Origin: Watersipora subatra
Taxonomy: Eukaryota; Bryozoa; Gymnolaemata; Cheilostomatida; Watersiporidae
NCBI RefSeq assembly: GCF_963576615.1
Contig: NC_088714.1
Location: 30,227,143 to 30,291,142, forward strand
Reading direction: 5' to 3'
Length of the DNA: 64,000 nucleotides
The translations under genes and the position numbers were made by a program. A model generated the notes under the pieces. That model did no database searches and was not told the origin of the DNA. It worked only from the letters and a program-made list of their open reading frames with translations. This document shows, piece after piece, positions 11,641 to 25,067 of this stretch (the first letter of the stretch is position 1; every line of letters begins with the position of its first letter).

Positions 11641-12900
11641 TGTGTTGCAAAAAGAGACAAAGCATTTATATATGTGCTGGTTAGCTTAGCACACTAAAAA
11701 GGAAGGCAACTAAGCATTTACGAATACGTGCTCAAAAATAGAAAAAATCTACAGAATAACCAAACACTTTTAATGTTAAATATTGTATGTGTGCTGTAGC
11801 TTTGGCTCAAATGGCTGTAAATGGGTTTTAGAGAAAATATCACATTGTCTGTTATAAAACTTCAGCAAATTTTTCATTTTGTGATGAAAAACTATACGAA
11901 GTAAGCCAGTGATAAGGTTCAATCAAAAGTTGTAGGTTTTTTTTCTAGAATTTTTCTTTACAATATGTGTGAATTTGGCAGATTTTTGGCTAGGACTTTG
12001 CCTGTGGTTAGTAGACACTCATAATTTAGAGCATGATATAAGCATCGTGCACTTTTTCTAATGCTGTCAGATCTGGAAAAATCAATGCTTCCAAGATTAA
12101 ATAAAGGTTGTATAAAACTTAATGGATATAAATTCACTTAGTTCAACATTGCAACTGAGTCAGTTGCAATGTTAATTGCAGAAAATAGTTTATTCTTTCA
12201 ACTTGACAACATTTACTAACCAATACAACTGCTAAGCATATGAGGACGTATCATTGGTATCAGTAGTTGTAACTTGTGCCTTTGACCAAGCGAAACCATT
12301 TGAATTGTGATTGCTTCAGGTATTTATAAAATGTGTATTGTTGATTTTACCTTCTAGTAATTTACATAGCGTTGGCCAAGAGACCTTTTTATAGTTTTCA
12401 AGTATTTTGTTTTTTTCTACTTTCAAGTTCCTAGTAGATAAAGTGATTAAAATGCTTCGGTATATTCATTAAAGGATTTGCGTTGTTTGACAATCATCGT
12501 GTGAGTATGTTTGTAAAGCATGTTAGATAATTATTTGTCTGCGTTTTAGCATTTTAACAGTTTTCTACAGCAAGGAGGCAGAGTAGACCTACAGATCCAA
12601 TACATCTATTGGCGTTAACTGATGTGTTATCCATTGTATATGCCTTGAAATTTTCCATCTCTACACCATGACAAATACATCAATCTCTGACGTCTTAGGA
12701 TTGTCCAGGAGTAATGTTAGAGAGTACTTATCTGAACACTAATTGCAGATTAATCTGAATAAATAGTGGTGAATATCAATGTATTTTTTGAGCTTTCGTT
12801 CTAAAGCATTAGGCAAGTGTGAGCACAACTTTCAAGTAATTATTAAAACTGTGTTTGGAGCAAGTTCCTCGCCCGTCAATGGGCAATTGTCGATATCATC

Positions 12901-12975
12901 ATGCCCGCAAAAAGAAAACGGGTTAGCAGTGAATATTGTACTCACTGTATCAGATTGCAAACGAGGTTTGATAGC
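12901..12975 (+). other. Candidate 5' exon with short ORF upstream of the GPATCH2-like gene
   Basis: An ATG at 12901 starts 25 codons (MPAKRKRVSSEYCTHC...RFDS) that run exactly into a strong donor, GTAAGT, at 12976. Joining this to the acceptor at 13574-13575 reaches a stop after ten codons, so it does not extend the downstream protein. It could be a 5' UTR exon with an upstream ORF, or the start of an unrelated transcript. The sequence before it is less AT-rich than its surroundings. Confidence 0.35.
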
Positions 12976-13647
12976 GTAAGTTTAAAACAGAAGACCAAAT
13001 TTACAACGAAAGCTTTATGACACGGCTCATACTATATTTCACGACTAATGTATGTCTCACAAGCTATGTACACTTCAAGGCTAACAGAGCCAGCCTGCGA
13101 TATTGTTTGCAGTAACTTTTCTAGTCTTTTTATGTTACAATAATAATCAATCCGCCATTACCTGTCATCATTGGTCACATTTGTAAGATCTAATACTTTT
13201 TGTAATATATTTCAATTTAGTATTTAAGCTCTGTTCATTTGTGCGCACGTCAAATCCTTCTTGCTCTCTTCCGACCTAATGCCAACGGTTATAAGTAAAT
13301 ACTGTCATGCCAAGTCGAGGATGCGCTGGAAAATGAAATAGCTACCTGTAATTGTTAGAGCTAGTTTTAGGGGAAAAAATTGTGCAATTTAGTGAAGTTA
13401 CACGCAATGAGCTCTCTGATTTGCAATCTGACAACATACCGCTATATTTCATTGATTTAAAACTTGCTCAAACTGTCTAACATTTTAGTTTGCAAAGTAA
13501 CTTCAGCTAAATAAGAGTCTAGCTAAAACTGCAGCACTTTCATGAGTATTCTTTTTTATTTCTTTGTTCTTGTAGTTCAACTCTCTACAATCTACGCCAG
13601 AACGTTGAAGAAGTGAAGCAGTTCTACAAACAGTAACATTTTGCTAT

Positions 13648-16600
13648 ATGGATGGTCTAGCTCAGGATTTGACCCTGGCATTGCATGAGTCTTCAAAAGA
13701 ACTGCAACAAACCGTGCGGCGTCACAATAGGTAAGCAGATGATATTTTTGCCACACTAACAGCTTTCAGCATTGTATTTCCCTGATTACGAATGACTTGT
13801 GGCCTTTGCCAAACTTCAAAATTTCAATGCACAGCCAAAGTTTAGGCTATCAATCGCTAAATGTAAAAATATTTGCGTGTTGAACTGCATACAACCATTG
13901 TGTAGTATGAAACTGAGACTGGTTTAAGGTTTTGAAATATTGAAATATCTGCTGATCTTAGCAAAATAGCATCACAAAGTACGTACATAGTATGTTTATT
14001 CTTGGTTTTCAATTGTTTCCAATGAACCCAAAACAACTCTTACTGGTTATTTTTGTGACTGCATTATGTGTATCATACTTCATGGAGAGAAAGTTGCAAA
14101 ATCTTTAAGGAATGTATTCAATTTTACTGTGAAAAAAATTTTTTGAGTATCTTCTTGACACCTTGATTTACTGAACAATTTATTTAATACGTTTCATATA
14201 TACATATAGGTAGTGTTTGCATCTTTCATATATACATGGATGTAGTGTTTGTACCTTTCATATATACATGGATGTAGTGTTTGTACCTCTCGTATATACA
14301 TAGTGTTTGTACCTCTCCTATATACATGGAGGTTGGGATGCTCTTGATGTGTGAGAGGTAGAACTAACTACTTTTGGTGTGAAGTAGTTAGAAAGGACTC
14401 AAACAACTAAAGTGCTCATAGAATTGATAATATATTTTATAACATTGTCCAGCCCGGTGTCTCAATGTTCTGTAAAACTATGGCGGTACGCAAGACCTTT
14501 GCTCATGTGTTAATGCTACAGTGGTTTTAACACCCTTTGTTGTGAAAAGGTAATTTCTACATACATACCTAATATTTTTGGGAGAAGGAAATTGTTGATC
14601 TAGTTCCAGACTAGTGATGTATAGGACAAATAACTTATATATTATATTTGTTAAAACCTTGCAAACAGCGCAAGTCATTTCGATCGGCTCAGGAGGTGTC
14701 TCGGAGGTTTGCTTTTCTCTCATATACTGTATATAGTTGTAGGTTGCGTTTGCTCTCGTTTGAACTTTGCTCGCGGGTTATTAGAACCTAAACTCATTGG
14801 TAACCGGATGTATAGTAAAAAAAATCTGGAGAAATGCTAGCATAGCCTCTTGGCTCTTACATAAAGTGGTTGTGTCTTCAACTGCTAGCGGGATCAGTCA
14901 TAGCAGTTTGTAGGTGGATCATAAGTGTCTTCATTTTGGTCAACATGTCGAATCTGCTCAATTTATCAACAACCTTTACCATTCATAACAGCCTGATATC
15001 AACATGCTTTTCAATTATTTTTGTGATGCCTTCAAATCTCAATATAGGCCTCCTAAATTGTTCAAAACTTGTGGAAGATTTATTGTTGTAAATACATGTA
15101 TATAAAAAGATAGTAGATGTGATAGTAAGAGTTGTTCCCTCTTTCCTTGTGTAAAGTAGGACAACCCTCATTAAGAAGGCTCAATACATTGGGCAGCACC
15201 TATTGCACAACTGATTGCGGACATGTATTTTGGAAGTGTTTGAGTCTATTCAGTACCAGCCGGATTTGATTTCTGTTCAATTATTGTAGTTAATAATTGC
15301 ATCTTCATGCCTAACATGGAACTTATTTGTTGTTTATATGGCTATTTTCAACAGATAAGTTGTCTTTGTAAGGTATACTTGCACGCTGAATTTTAGCTTT
15401 GTTATCATCAACTGACATTTTTCTGATCAACTCTGCTCTTGGCTATCAGGCAAGTATCAGCCAAATGTTGCAGCGGTTACTGTTTTATGTACATGATGCG
15501 GATGACAAGGTTTCATGGATCAAGAAGTTGTTTTTATGTGAGTCTAAGGTAAGTTTGTTTGTTGAGTAACCATGGTAAGTCATAGTTGTTGTCTCTGAAT
15601 AGGAAGCGAAAAGGAAAGGGAAGACGTAACAGTAATGGAGTCTCCGAGGATATGAGTCTCTACTCCGTTGATTTTCCTAATCGGAGTGAAGCATCAGCAT
15701 CTAGCGACCTCGAGAGCATCCTGCGCTGCCAGTCGCTGCAAGTTTCTGCTTCCAAGGTTTATGCTATACCTTCACACATGTGAGTCCATATATGCGTGTT
15801 ATATGTTTATAACATCTTTTAATCTAATTATTCGGTGATAACGACCAGTCGAGAAAAAGTATGTTTTCATTATGTTCATTCATAAGTGACTTGGTTCAAA
15901 CATATTTGTTTTAAGTGTGTGTAATTTTACACGCTCAATTGGTCCTTCAAATGCATTCCAAACTAATAGTTTTGTTGCCATCACTACTGAATCCATAGAC
16001 AATTATTTGAAATTCCACTTGCATTGAGCTGTTTTAACATGTTGAGCAGGTGTTTTCTGAAAAAAGTTTAGAAAATAGAACAGTTTTTTTAAGCAATTAC
16101 TATTTTTAGATTAAATATGGGCAGAATAATGTCTAGTTCACATGAGGACAAATCTCTAATGAAATCTGATACGAAACTTAAGCATTACTTTCATCTAGGC
16201 GATCTCACCTCACCAAATGTTTTCTGGTTGTTTCACACGACTTTTTGATTTGGCCAATGACAACGCAGGCTATATTCTGCTTGAACCTAAACATCATTTT
16301 TCTCCTGTGAAGAGTGGACCTCTACTATAGATATAGATTTATCTACTGGAGAGCCGACTAGAACTGCACAATCAAATAATCCTCTTCCCTAAAATTTTGC
16401 AAATCTTAACATTATTTGATTGCAACAAACTTTTAACAAATCCATTGTTTAAGCCCAAATGAATTTCATTACAAGGTTTCATTTGTTGGAGATTCATCTT
16501 TATGGAAACAGGTAGCTTTTTGTCTAGTTGGCTCTGTATTCTTACAAGCTCCGTCTTCCTTCTTTGTACTCAGTATTGCCCTTTTATAACCACATCTCTA

Positions 16601-17954
16601 AGCTCTGCGCTTGCGAAATATCAAACACAAATTTATGTTTAGAGCCGCTAGCAAAACAAAGAGTCGACTAACAAGTGTATTGTGTTGCGTAATGTCATGG
16701 GTCTCACAATATTTGCAGTTTCCTTATAATTTTACTAGCCAGCCATGGATTTCTTGATTATTTGCTACTGTTGAAAAACAGCACCTGTTTAACAAAAAAG
16801 AGTGGCATTTCCAAAAATAATGTTATCATTTGATAGAGATACGATGTATACAGAATTATCTTCTCTTTTGGCATATTCATTTTTTCACGCTATTATATTT
16901 CTAATGCTAACTATGCCACCACTCTTAATGGATTATGCTGAAATCTGTAATTTTAGAAATCCATTTTATTTTTAGCTAAATAATTTTTTTCCGTAATAAA
17001 ATTAGCATCAAAGAGGCGCTTGAGATCTACAGCGAGTATCTTTTCATATTTTCAGGCAAAGGAAACTAAGTCCAGCCATTGAGGCCACCACAGACTCGGA
17101 GGACCAGTGCTCTCGCATCGCTAACAAGCTGTCAGCCCTTTCGCTGCCTCCCAGCAGCAGCCTTGTTTCGGGTGCTGACCTTGAGTCTGACTCGGTTAAT
17201 GAACTCATTGCGGAACGCAAGACTACTGATCGTAAATGCTATTATCCGCTCTGTTGCTTGTTAAAAGGCTTCACCAAGATTTCTCTACTCTTATATATGG
17301 GTGCATTCGTATAGAAATTTCTGAAGCAGGCCTTGAACTGTGAGCAATGCATTGCTATATGATATAAGTTGATGTGCCACCTTAGGCATGAACTTAGGCT
17401 CGGCTTTTTTTTAATTTTATAGGTTATTTCTCCTGCTGTTGTTTCTGTGATAGGGAACCTGCAGGACCATTATTACTATCTTATAATTATAATTATTACT
17501 ACTTACTGCTATTATACCTATTGTTACCTTAATTATGTATATTTACTTTAATTGCAATAATAACATGCTCCTCGTGAACATGTCAAAGCTGAAAAATTGT
17601 TGTAAATTAGGCCTCCTGTAAATTGTAACATCAGTTAGATGCCATTTTTGTATACTTTTAGCTTATTAGTTGCTAGTTGTCGTGTTATCAACTATAAATG
17701 TTAGTAGTGACATCTTTTCAACCTTGTCAAATTGCCAGCTATTTCAGTGTTTTTGCTTTTTACAAATATTGTTTGAGCTGTTGAAAATGTCAATGGTCTG
17801 TTAGGTAGATATGTGCTCAAATTGTGTTTTTATTATGCAAATTTTCAAAGCAAAAAAGTTTTTAAATTCTTCGCACAGCAATGAGTCAGACAGCCTGTAG
17901 TCTATTTGACTGAATTTTGACATATATATATGTGTAAATACATATATCTATGTG

Positions 17955-18025
<71 letters not shown>

Positions 18026-21000
18026 TTTTATAAGACGGTCCATAATCATTTTTATAGAAAAAATGTGTAAATATTGGTATGATTGTGTGCAGATGCGAGG
18101 AGGAGACGAAGGGCTAAGCTGAATGCTAGTCCTTCTATAGTAATCAGCAGCACCCCTCAAGAGAGGTCATTCACCCCTGAGCAGGAGCGTAAAATAAAGC
18201 CTCGACCCCATGGGAAAAAAAAGGAGTCAATGGATACGGACCCTGCTTTCATCGAGAGAAAGCCGAAATCACTACGCATGGAGTCAGAGCCTGCGGATTA
18301 TATTCCCATGTTGAATGTTGATACCGGTTACTATGATATATCCAGGTTGGTGGCAAAAAGGTGGCCAATCAAAATATCATGGGAAAAACTTTGAAACGTG
18401 ATTGGCAGAAAAATAAGGTTTTGCTACAGTAAATAGAAGAATTAGTCTTAGTGCATGTAGTCAGCACAAAGCAGTCGTTCAACCTTTACTTTAGTTGACC
18501 CAATTTGTAACGTCGTTGGTCACCTTCTGACATCTTATCTGTTCGTTCTCTTATTTGTATTAGTTGCATTGTTTGTATCATTTATTCTTTACTAGCAGCA
18601 AGATTGGCAGATCCATGGATTTCTTTCATTTTGCAGTCAAAATAACCAGTAGGTGGGTGTTCAGGAGGCTGGTTCTCAGCAACTTGATGGAGTTTTAAAA
18701 CCAAATATTTCAGTGACCTGGTGGAAGGCACGGAGTATATGTGTGTGTAAAGTGTCGATAAAATCAGTCAGAAAATGTGGTAACGCATATTGTTTTCACA
18801 AACTAACATACACACGCAATAGCAAAGTGGGACAACTTGTAGTGAGTCAAGTCTGCTCACATCTGACGGTGGAGAAACTTGTGATGATCATGCTGGAGAG
18901 GCTGACGATGAGCAATCTGATGTTTTCTATGAAGTTGGCGGAGGAGCAACCTATGGAATTCCAAGTATGGGATTAAATTAATTGTGTTTTCTATCTTGGA
19001 CAGCAATGGTTGGTGTTATCTACTCTATGGGTATAATGTATGAATTTGAGACAATTCCTAAAAATCCTCTTGAATGTAAAACCAGACCCTCAATGGATTA
19101 TTTTGCTGTAAACCTGTTGCGGATGCGGAATTCTGTCAAATTAAATGACAATTGATATAAAACATATATATATACTAGGTGAATACCGAGCGTTGCCCAA
19201 GTAATAAAAGTCTTTGCACAGCAAATTTATTTGTATTTAACATATAACCACAATTACCATTCTAACTTTCAAACTTCGTGTTATGAAGAAAATTTTGTGC
19301 AGGTCAAATAACTTATGAAACAAAATAAAACAACTATAAAAGTGTTTAAATGTGAAATAATTAGCAAGGAAGAGCTAAATTAAGTCTGTTTGGCTACGAT
19401 TACAATAAAATATGATTTGGTAATGATAAAATTAATACGAACTGAGAAAGCAAAATAAAAATCCTGCATGTGTTGAATTAATAATAACAATTCGTGCATA
19501 GGCGTACGTGTGTGTAGTGTAAAAAAAGGTTATTGTTCCAGCAGAAGCTATCCATCACAACTTTGAATACAATGATACTGGTACCTCTCGATACCGGTAC
19601 AAATGTAAAAATGAGATATCAGATGGTCTTTGTCTGATCGAACGAAGAGAGAAAATTTAGAGGCTATACCTATTCGAGATAATACAATTGTCCGCACGAA
19701 AAGTATTAGTCCTTACCGAGTTAGCAATTAAACCTTACGAAAAACCGCAATTACAAATTCAAGAAAACACAAAGAAGGATTGTGTTTCATAGCGTTAATA
19801 GAGTCCATAGAGTTTCAAATAATACGTCATTTAGCGTGGGAAATCGGGAAAAGGGTGTATAGAGTATATAGTGAGAGCTATAAATCGTAAGAGCCTTTGT
19901 AGACTCGTGGTTAGACAATTATATTACCAACCTGTGGTTGCAATCGTCAGCGGTAACCAGTGATTACCGCTGCATGAAAAACAACCTTTAGCTGAGTCCG
20001 AGGAGTTAACATTGTGGACTGCAATGATCAAGTGTTAGTTTTTGGTACCCCTTGACTCAGACTTGACAATTACTAATGGTTCAACTTAAGCCATCTGCAT
20101 ATTTTTTCTAATACATTACCCTTGAGTAAATGTATCGGGTAGGGGAGATAGTGCTGGTAATTATTAAGACACATATGGTCAACACGATATGTATTTTTTG
20201 GGCTAGTCTGCCAGAGTATACCTGCTTGGCACTTTCTATAGTATCACAGGCTTGTCATTAACCTCGCATGGCACTTATTTACTAATTTTCCATGCAGCGG
20301 TAGTGAAGCAACATCTGGATGTGCCACTGTTTGAGTGGCAAGCAGATCATGTTTGCATAGGACGCTATAGTAAAGCTATGGTTGTGCGACTCTTTATGAC
20401 CAGTTCAAGCCAGACTTTTGCGCATGAGCAAGTGTGACGCCATTGGTCGATAACGGACACACCGGTCTAAACAGCGACACTAAATCATGACAGGATGAGA
20501 GCGACACAGTTGTTCCCATGATGTCAGCAGCCGCATATGGGTGTGTGTCACTCCGCTATCACTCTGTAGAAACTTAGCAATTGTACATGGTATGTTTCAG
20601 TTAAGACCCGTGCCCTCGAGGTCAATGACCCTGATGCCCGCACTCCCACTAATGCGCAGATGCATTTACACAATGTAATGCACATCTCTTATCCCAACAA
20701 GTTGAAAAGGACCAAATATGGCAAATATGGCCGTCCAATCAAGACGGGATATCGTCGCTTCAAGTCTATCAATAAAGTAAGTTTTATTATTATGTTATTT
20801 GTATTCCATTACACGTATTCTCTGCCTGCTACTAGTACTGCAGCTGCTTTAGTAAGGTTAATTTGGGGTCAAGTTTTATCTCTGCTAGTCCCCTGATTAT
20901 TAACACTAGTACCCTTGCAGTCATGTGGCAAACGGAGAATAACACAGAGAATAAGTATGTGCACAATTATTCGGCAATAATTGAATGTGGTTGATTGGTT

Positions 21001-23494
21001 AAGATGTTAGCGTGTTCAGCTAGTAAGTGTAATGTCATGTGTTCAAATCCCATATGAAGCAATTGTTTTTCCAACCATGGCTTTGGACGGGCGGACATGG
21101 TTTTTATTATAGTAAAGATTTCATCAGTCATCATTAATTATATATATATAATTAATATTAGTCATCATTAATTATATATATATATAATTAATATTAGTCA
21201 TCATTAATTATATATATATATAATTAATATTAGTCATCATTAATTATATATATATAATTAATATTAGTCATCATTAATTATATATATATATAATTAATAT
21301 TAGTCATCATTAATTATATATATATAATTAATATTAGTCATCATTAATTATATATATATAATTAATATTAGTCATCATTAATTATATATATATAATTAAT
21401 ATTAGTCATCATTAATTATATATATATAATTAATATTAGTCATCATTAATTATATATATATATAATTAATATTAGTCATCATTAATTATATATATATAAT
21501 TAATATTAGTCATCATTAATTATATATATATAATTAATATTAGTCATCATTAATTATATATATATAATTAATATTAGTCATCATTAATTATATATATATA
21601 ATTAATATTAGTCATCATTAATTATATATATATAATTAATATTAGTCATCATTAATTATATATATATAATTAATATTAGTCATCATTAATTATATATATA
21701 TATAATTAATATTAGTCATCATTAATTATATATATATAATTAATATTAGTCATCATTAATTATATATATATAATTAATATTAGTCATCATTAATTATATA
21801 TATATAATTAATATTAGTCATCATTAATTATATATATATAATTAATATTAGTCATCATTAATTATATATATATAATTAATATTAGTCATCATTAATTATA
21901 TATATATAATTAATATTAGTCATCATTAATTATATATATATAATTAATATTAGTCATCATTAATTATATATATATATAATTAATATTAGTCATCATTAAT
22001 TATATATATATAATTAATATTAGTCATCATTAATTATATATATATATAATTAATATTAGTCATCATTAATTATATATATATAATTAATATTAGTCATCAT
22101 TAATTATATATATATATAATTAATGATGACTGATATTAATTATATATATATATAATTAATATTAGTCATCATTAATTATATATATATATAATTAATATTA
22201 GTCATCATTAATTATATATATATATATAATTAATATTAGTCATCATTAATTATATATATATATAATTAATATCAGTCATCATTAATTATATATATATATA
22301 ATTAATATTAGTCATCATTAATTATATATATATAATTAATATCAGTCATCATTAATTATATATATATATAATTAATATCAGTCATCATTAATTATATATA
22401 TATATAATTAATATTAGTCATCATTAATATCAAAATCACAGGCTTTTTGTTCGTATCTAATAAAAAACTGAATTCCTTTCATTTGAGTCCGTAAGAACTG
22501 CTAAACGGTAGACTGTTGTATGTGGCAGGAATATTTTAATAAGTTAGGTTTTTATTGTTACTCCACCACCTTAGCTAATCATACTTTTAAGCTTGGTAAT
22601 ACCTAGGTTTGGAAGTAGATGCTGTTATAAAGATACATGATGTAACTCACTCTAGTTTAGACCAGGTGAAATCTAAAATAATTTATTTTCAAGTTTTGCC
22701 AGTTTCTTCACTTTTACTTACAAAACTACAATACTTTAAAAAACTTAAAATATTGGTAATTCCTCTAAGTTTAGAGTCAAACATTTATTAAAATTTTGTG
22801 TAGTGTTTTGAAACCTACATAGGTTTTATAGGCGCTCATAGGTATAGATTTAACACTACTGCTAAACAGTAAAAACATCTTCATAGGCGCTCCTACAACT
22901 TAAGTAATTTGGTTCAAGACTGATTTTATTTTAAAATTAAGATTCATTCCTTCTGTAAAACTTCTTCGACTGCTTTCAAGTCCATAGCATGGCTCAATGT
23001 TTCTGACCTGATGAAGCAGGTGATGAGTATGCTGTCAAGGCCAGAGCATGGCTCAATGTTTCTGACCTGATGAAGCAGGTGATGAGTATGCTGTCAAGGC
23101 CAGAGCATGGCTCAATGTTTCTGACCTGATGAAGCAGGTGATGAGTATGCTGTCAAGGCCAGAGCATGGTTCAATGTTTCTGACCTGATGAAGCAGGTGA
23201 TGAGTATGCTGTCAAGGCCAGAGCATGGCTCAATGTTTCTGACCTGATGAAGCAGGTGATGAGTATGCTGCCAAGCCGATTGCTTCACCTGCGGTAATAG
23301 TGCAAGGATTAGTGTCAAATTGTCAGCAGTGTTTAAATAAGAATAGTGACGGCTTGGTTTGTTAAAGGTGTACCAGAGTTCCAGTGAACAGTCACAAGAC
23401 TGTTTCGTTACTCCATCCTCACTTTCTTTGCCCTGCAACCCTGAAAAGTCAGCGAAGAGGAGACGGCAGCATCCGCATAATCATTCGTGTTCAG
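13648..23494 (+). CDS. GPATCH2: GPATCH2-like protein, eight exons recognised, C-terminus unresolved
   Basis: Exons: 13648-13730, 15603-15779, 17056-17231, 18093-18345, 18714-18740, about 18828-18964, 20601-20776 and 23377-23494. Phases fit throughout (2,2,1,2,2,1,0,1), giving about 382 codons. Similarity to vertebrate GPATCH2: the start [19 protein letters not shown] resembles MEELVHDLVSALEESSE; basic runs [12 protein letters not shown] and [11 protein letters not shown] follow; and an acidic block ([12 protein letters not shown]...[10 protein letters not shown]) closely resembles SESDSSSLSS...DDEQSDWFYE. Exon 8 ends in [20 protein letters not shown]2 is a nuclear protein thought to activate a DEAH helicase through its G-patch. 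No G-patch sequence was found after exon 8. The exon 5/6 junction is uncertain: the nearer AG (18821-18822) breaks the frame, so the AG at 18826-18827 was used. The exon 7 peptide has no clear counterpart. Confidence 0.75.
14205..14335. repeat. 31-bp minisatellite, four copies
   Basis: Units of the form TTTCATATATACATGGATGT followed by AGTGTTTGTACC, the last shortened. It lies in intron 1 of the GPATCH2-like gene. Confidence 0.8.
17930..18025. repeat. TA microsatellite
   Basis: Nearly pure (TA)n with a few interruptions, in the intron before exon 4 of the GPATCH2-like gene and about 70 bp from its acceptor. Confidence 0.95.
19176..20050. repeat. Dispersed repeat, SINE- or LINE-tail-like, copy 1
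   Basis: Begins GAATACCGAGCGTTGCCCAA followed by GTAATAAAAG and shares a series of blocks with 31505-32190 in the same order: AAATGAGATATC, 'ctttgtctgat.gaacg', and a tRNA-like stretch with TCGTGGTTAGACAAT. The GAATRCC..CGTTGCCC..GTAATAAAA core occurs four times in the window. It lies in the intron between exons 6 and 7 of the GPATCH2-like gene. Confidence 0.6.
20921..21125 (+). repeat. tRNA-derived SINE-like copy
   Basis: Shares ATGTGCACAATTATTC with the copy at 30050. It has a B-box-like GTGTTCAAATCCCAT and ends TTTTATTATAGTAAAGAT. The same order of blocks is seen at 30050, 31305 and 36497, which marks one SINE family. It lies directly before the palindromic satellite. Confidence 0.6.
21127..22430. 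repeat. Satellite of palindromic 34-36-bp units, about 37 copies
   Basis: The unit is TAGTCATCATTAATTATATA followed by TATATAATTAATAT, varying only in TA number. Each unit is self-complementary around ATTAAT(TA)nATTAAT, so each can fold into a hairpin. Most units point one way. Near 22120-22140 the linker is inverted (GATGACTGATATTAAT), and several units after 22265 carry ATCAG instead of ATTAG. It lies between exons 7 and 8 of the GPATCH2-like gene. Confidence 0.97.
22986..23275. repeat. 59-bp minisatellite, five copies
   Basis: The unit starts AGCATGGCTCAATGTTTCTG and recurs at 22986, 23045, 23104, 23163 and 23222 with very few changes, so the expansion is recent. It ends about 100 bp before exon 8 of the GPATCH2-like gene. 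Confidence 0.95.
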
Positions 23495-24855
23495 GTATGT
23501 CTGTTAGTTTCCACACTTTCAGTGACCTGAATATTTGAAGTTGGCTCAAAACGAGTTGTTCCTTGTAAGGAAGGCTGTAAATATTGCATTCTAGTTACAT
23601 CCTATTTCATCTGTTACAGACTTTAGGAAATTATATGAATATTATGATGTATTTTGACAAGTAGTTGTCTAAACATCCTGAATGTTTTTATAGCGCTGTA
23701 CAATGAACTTCACTGGCATCTCTGAGCATGGCTGGAATTTACTTGACATTCTAGTTAGCGAATCTCTGGTCACGCCAACTGCTATTTCTCTCGGCTTCTG
23801 ACTGAACATCCAGTCTTTCAATCATGATTAGAAATGAAAAATAAAGATAGCATGTGATCTTCTACAAAACTGTGTTTTAATACGAGGAGCAACTCCTTGC
23901 ACCATTCTTGTTTTTCCTCATGAAGCAATCTTCTAGTGACTCACTTGTTCTGGCACTTGTCAGATGACCTGCATACAGCGATAGTATTTCAGAAAAATTG
24001 TTCCCACCTGATCCAAGCCATCCTTCCATGTAACAACTGTAATAGTAGATATTTGTTTGCTGTTCAGATTAGCTGGCTACCACAGTATTATTTTAGGATG
24101 GTTAAACAACAATTAGGTGCTATCCAAAAAATGAAACTTTTAGATAATATAATATTTGTTATTATCTCTACTAAAAACTTGATATTTCATGATAATGTTT
24201 CCGTTAAAGCTACCTTAGGTAGCTCTACTAGAAACATTTTAATGAACTTCTCTTCCAAGGATATAATTTCGTTAAACCTTTGGTACTTGGCTGACTTCCA
24301 AAGTCACTGTCCTTCATCATGAACTGCTAATTAATTATTTATCTTGGTGACCTAGAAGATAGACATTGACTGTAGCTTGTAAGGAATATGTCCTGAGGAG
24401 CGTTTATATTCAGTTTGCAAGTTCTTACTATATACTTGCGGTGTTCTTGCGAGATTTTCCATTTGATAGGTTTGTGACAATTGAGGAATAACTAGGTTTG
24501 GCAATTTGCATTCTGTGTGAAGTTCGATCAATAATGATTTGCATTGGGTGGCTTTAATCTTTTATTGGCTAGTTGCCAAATCACTGACATCAAAATAACT
24601 TACAAGTAGATTAGCACAAAGAATTGTTAGCGAAAAAAGGACAAAATTTTTTGTTGTTACTCCAGTTTGTGTCATATATGTACATATTAATAGACTACTT
24701 GTGTCACTATATTAAAATAGTCTACGCAGCTTCAACTTCTTGCTGCCTTCACGGTATATGTAGCCATGATTATTCTCAGCAGAGAGTAGATAACTTCTAG
24801 GTGAGTCATTGTGTTGAGACTGAAAACTTTGTTTATTTGTTGTGTATTAAACCAG

Positions 24856-25067
24856 GGGAGTGTCGTCCATTCAGTATGCAATTACCCAACAATCTCAGCT
24901 GGGCTCTGTCCTCCGAGAATCGCATCAAGTCAGGTGACAATAGCTTCCTCTTCTCGAGCCTGTCGTATCGATCGACTCACGGGGCAGCTGCTCGAAGGCG
25001 TCGTAGAGTGCTCTTATCGTCCAATCATGCTAACACTAAATCTAAGAGAAAATCTGGCTCCACATGA
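24856..25067 (+). other. Candidate further exon of the GPATCH2-like gene
   Basis: A GC-richer block follows a pyrimidine-rich stretch and an AG (24854-24855). Two frames stay open through it. One ends at TGA 25065-25067 (ending KSKRKSGST). Another runs to a possible donor at about 25080. A third is open to a donor-like GTGACA at 24934. Exon 8 leaves phase 1, which fits the second or third reading but not the first. None resembles a G-patch. A polyadenylation-type AATAAA lies near 25558. Confidence 0.3.

Noticed and set aside
15451-15548. A protein-like frame ([20 protein letters not shown] and onward) between GPATCH2-like exons 1 and 2
   Set aside because: Its frame does not fit the phase-2 ends of the neighbouring exons with normal acceptors, whereas exon 1 joins exon 2 directly in phase and gives the expected basic run. 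The peptide has no counterpart in GPATCH2.
20921-21070. tRNA-like boxes that might be a real tRNA gene
   Set aside because: No cloverleaf with paired acceptor stem could be drawn, and the same sequence recurs in at least three other places with a common tail, as expected of a SINE.
21127-22430. Regular repeats resembling a CRISPR array
   Set aside because: Units are contiguous and identical without variable spacers, in an animal genome. It is a satellite.
23936-24322. 128-codon plus-strand ORF
   Set aside because: No family resemblance, AT-driven composition, no splice or repeat support. Probably an intronic chance frame.
24856-25067. Alignment of this block to the ILTGSFPLMSHPSRRGF segment of GPATCH2
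   Set aside because: The similarity is weak, lies in a frame that does not fit the phase of exon 8, and would be out of order relative to the KRRR segment of exon 8.
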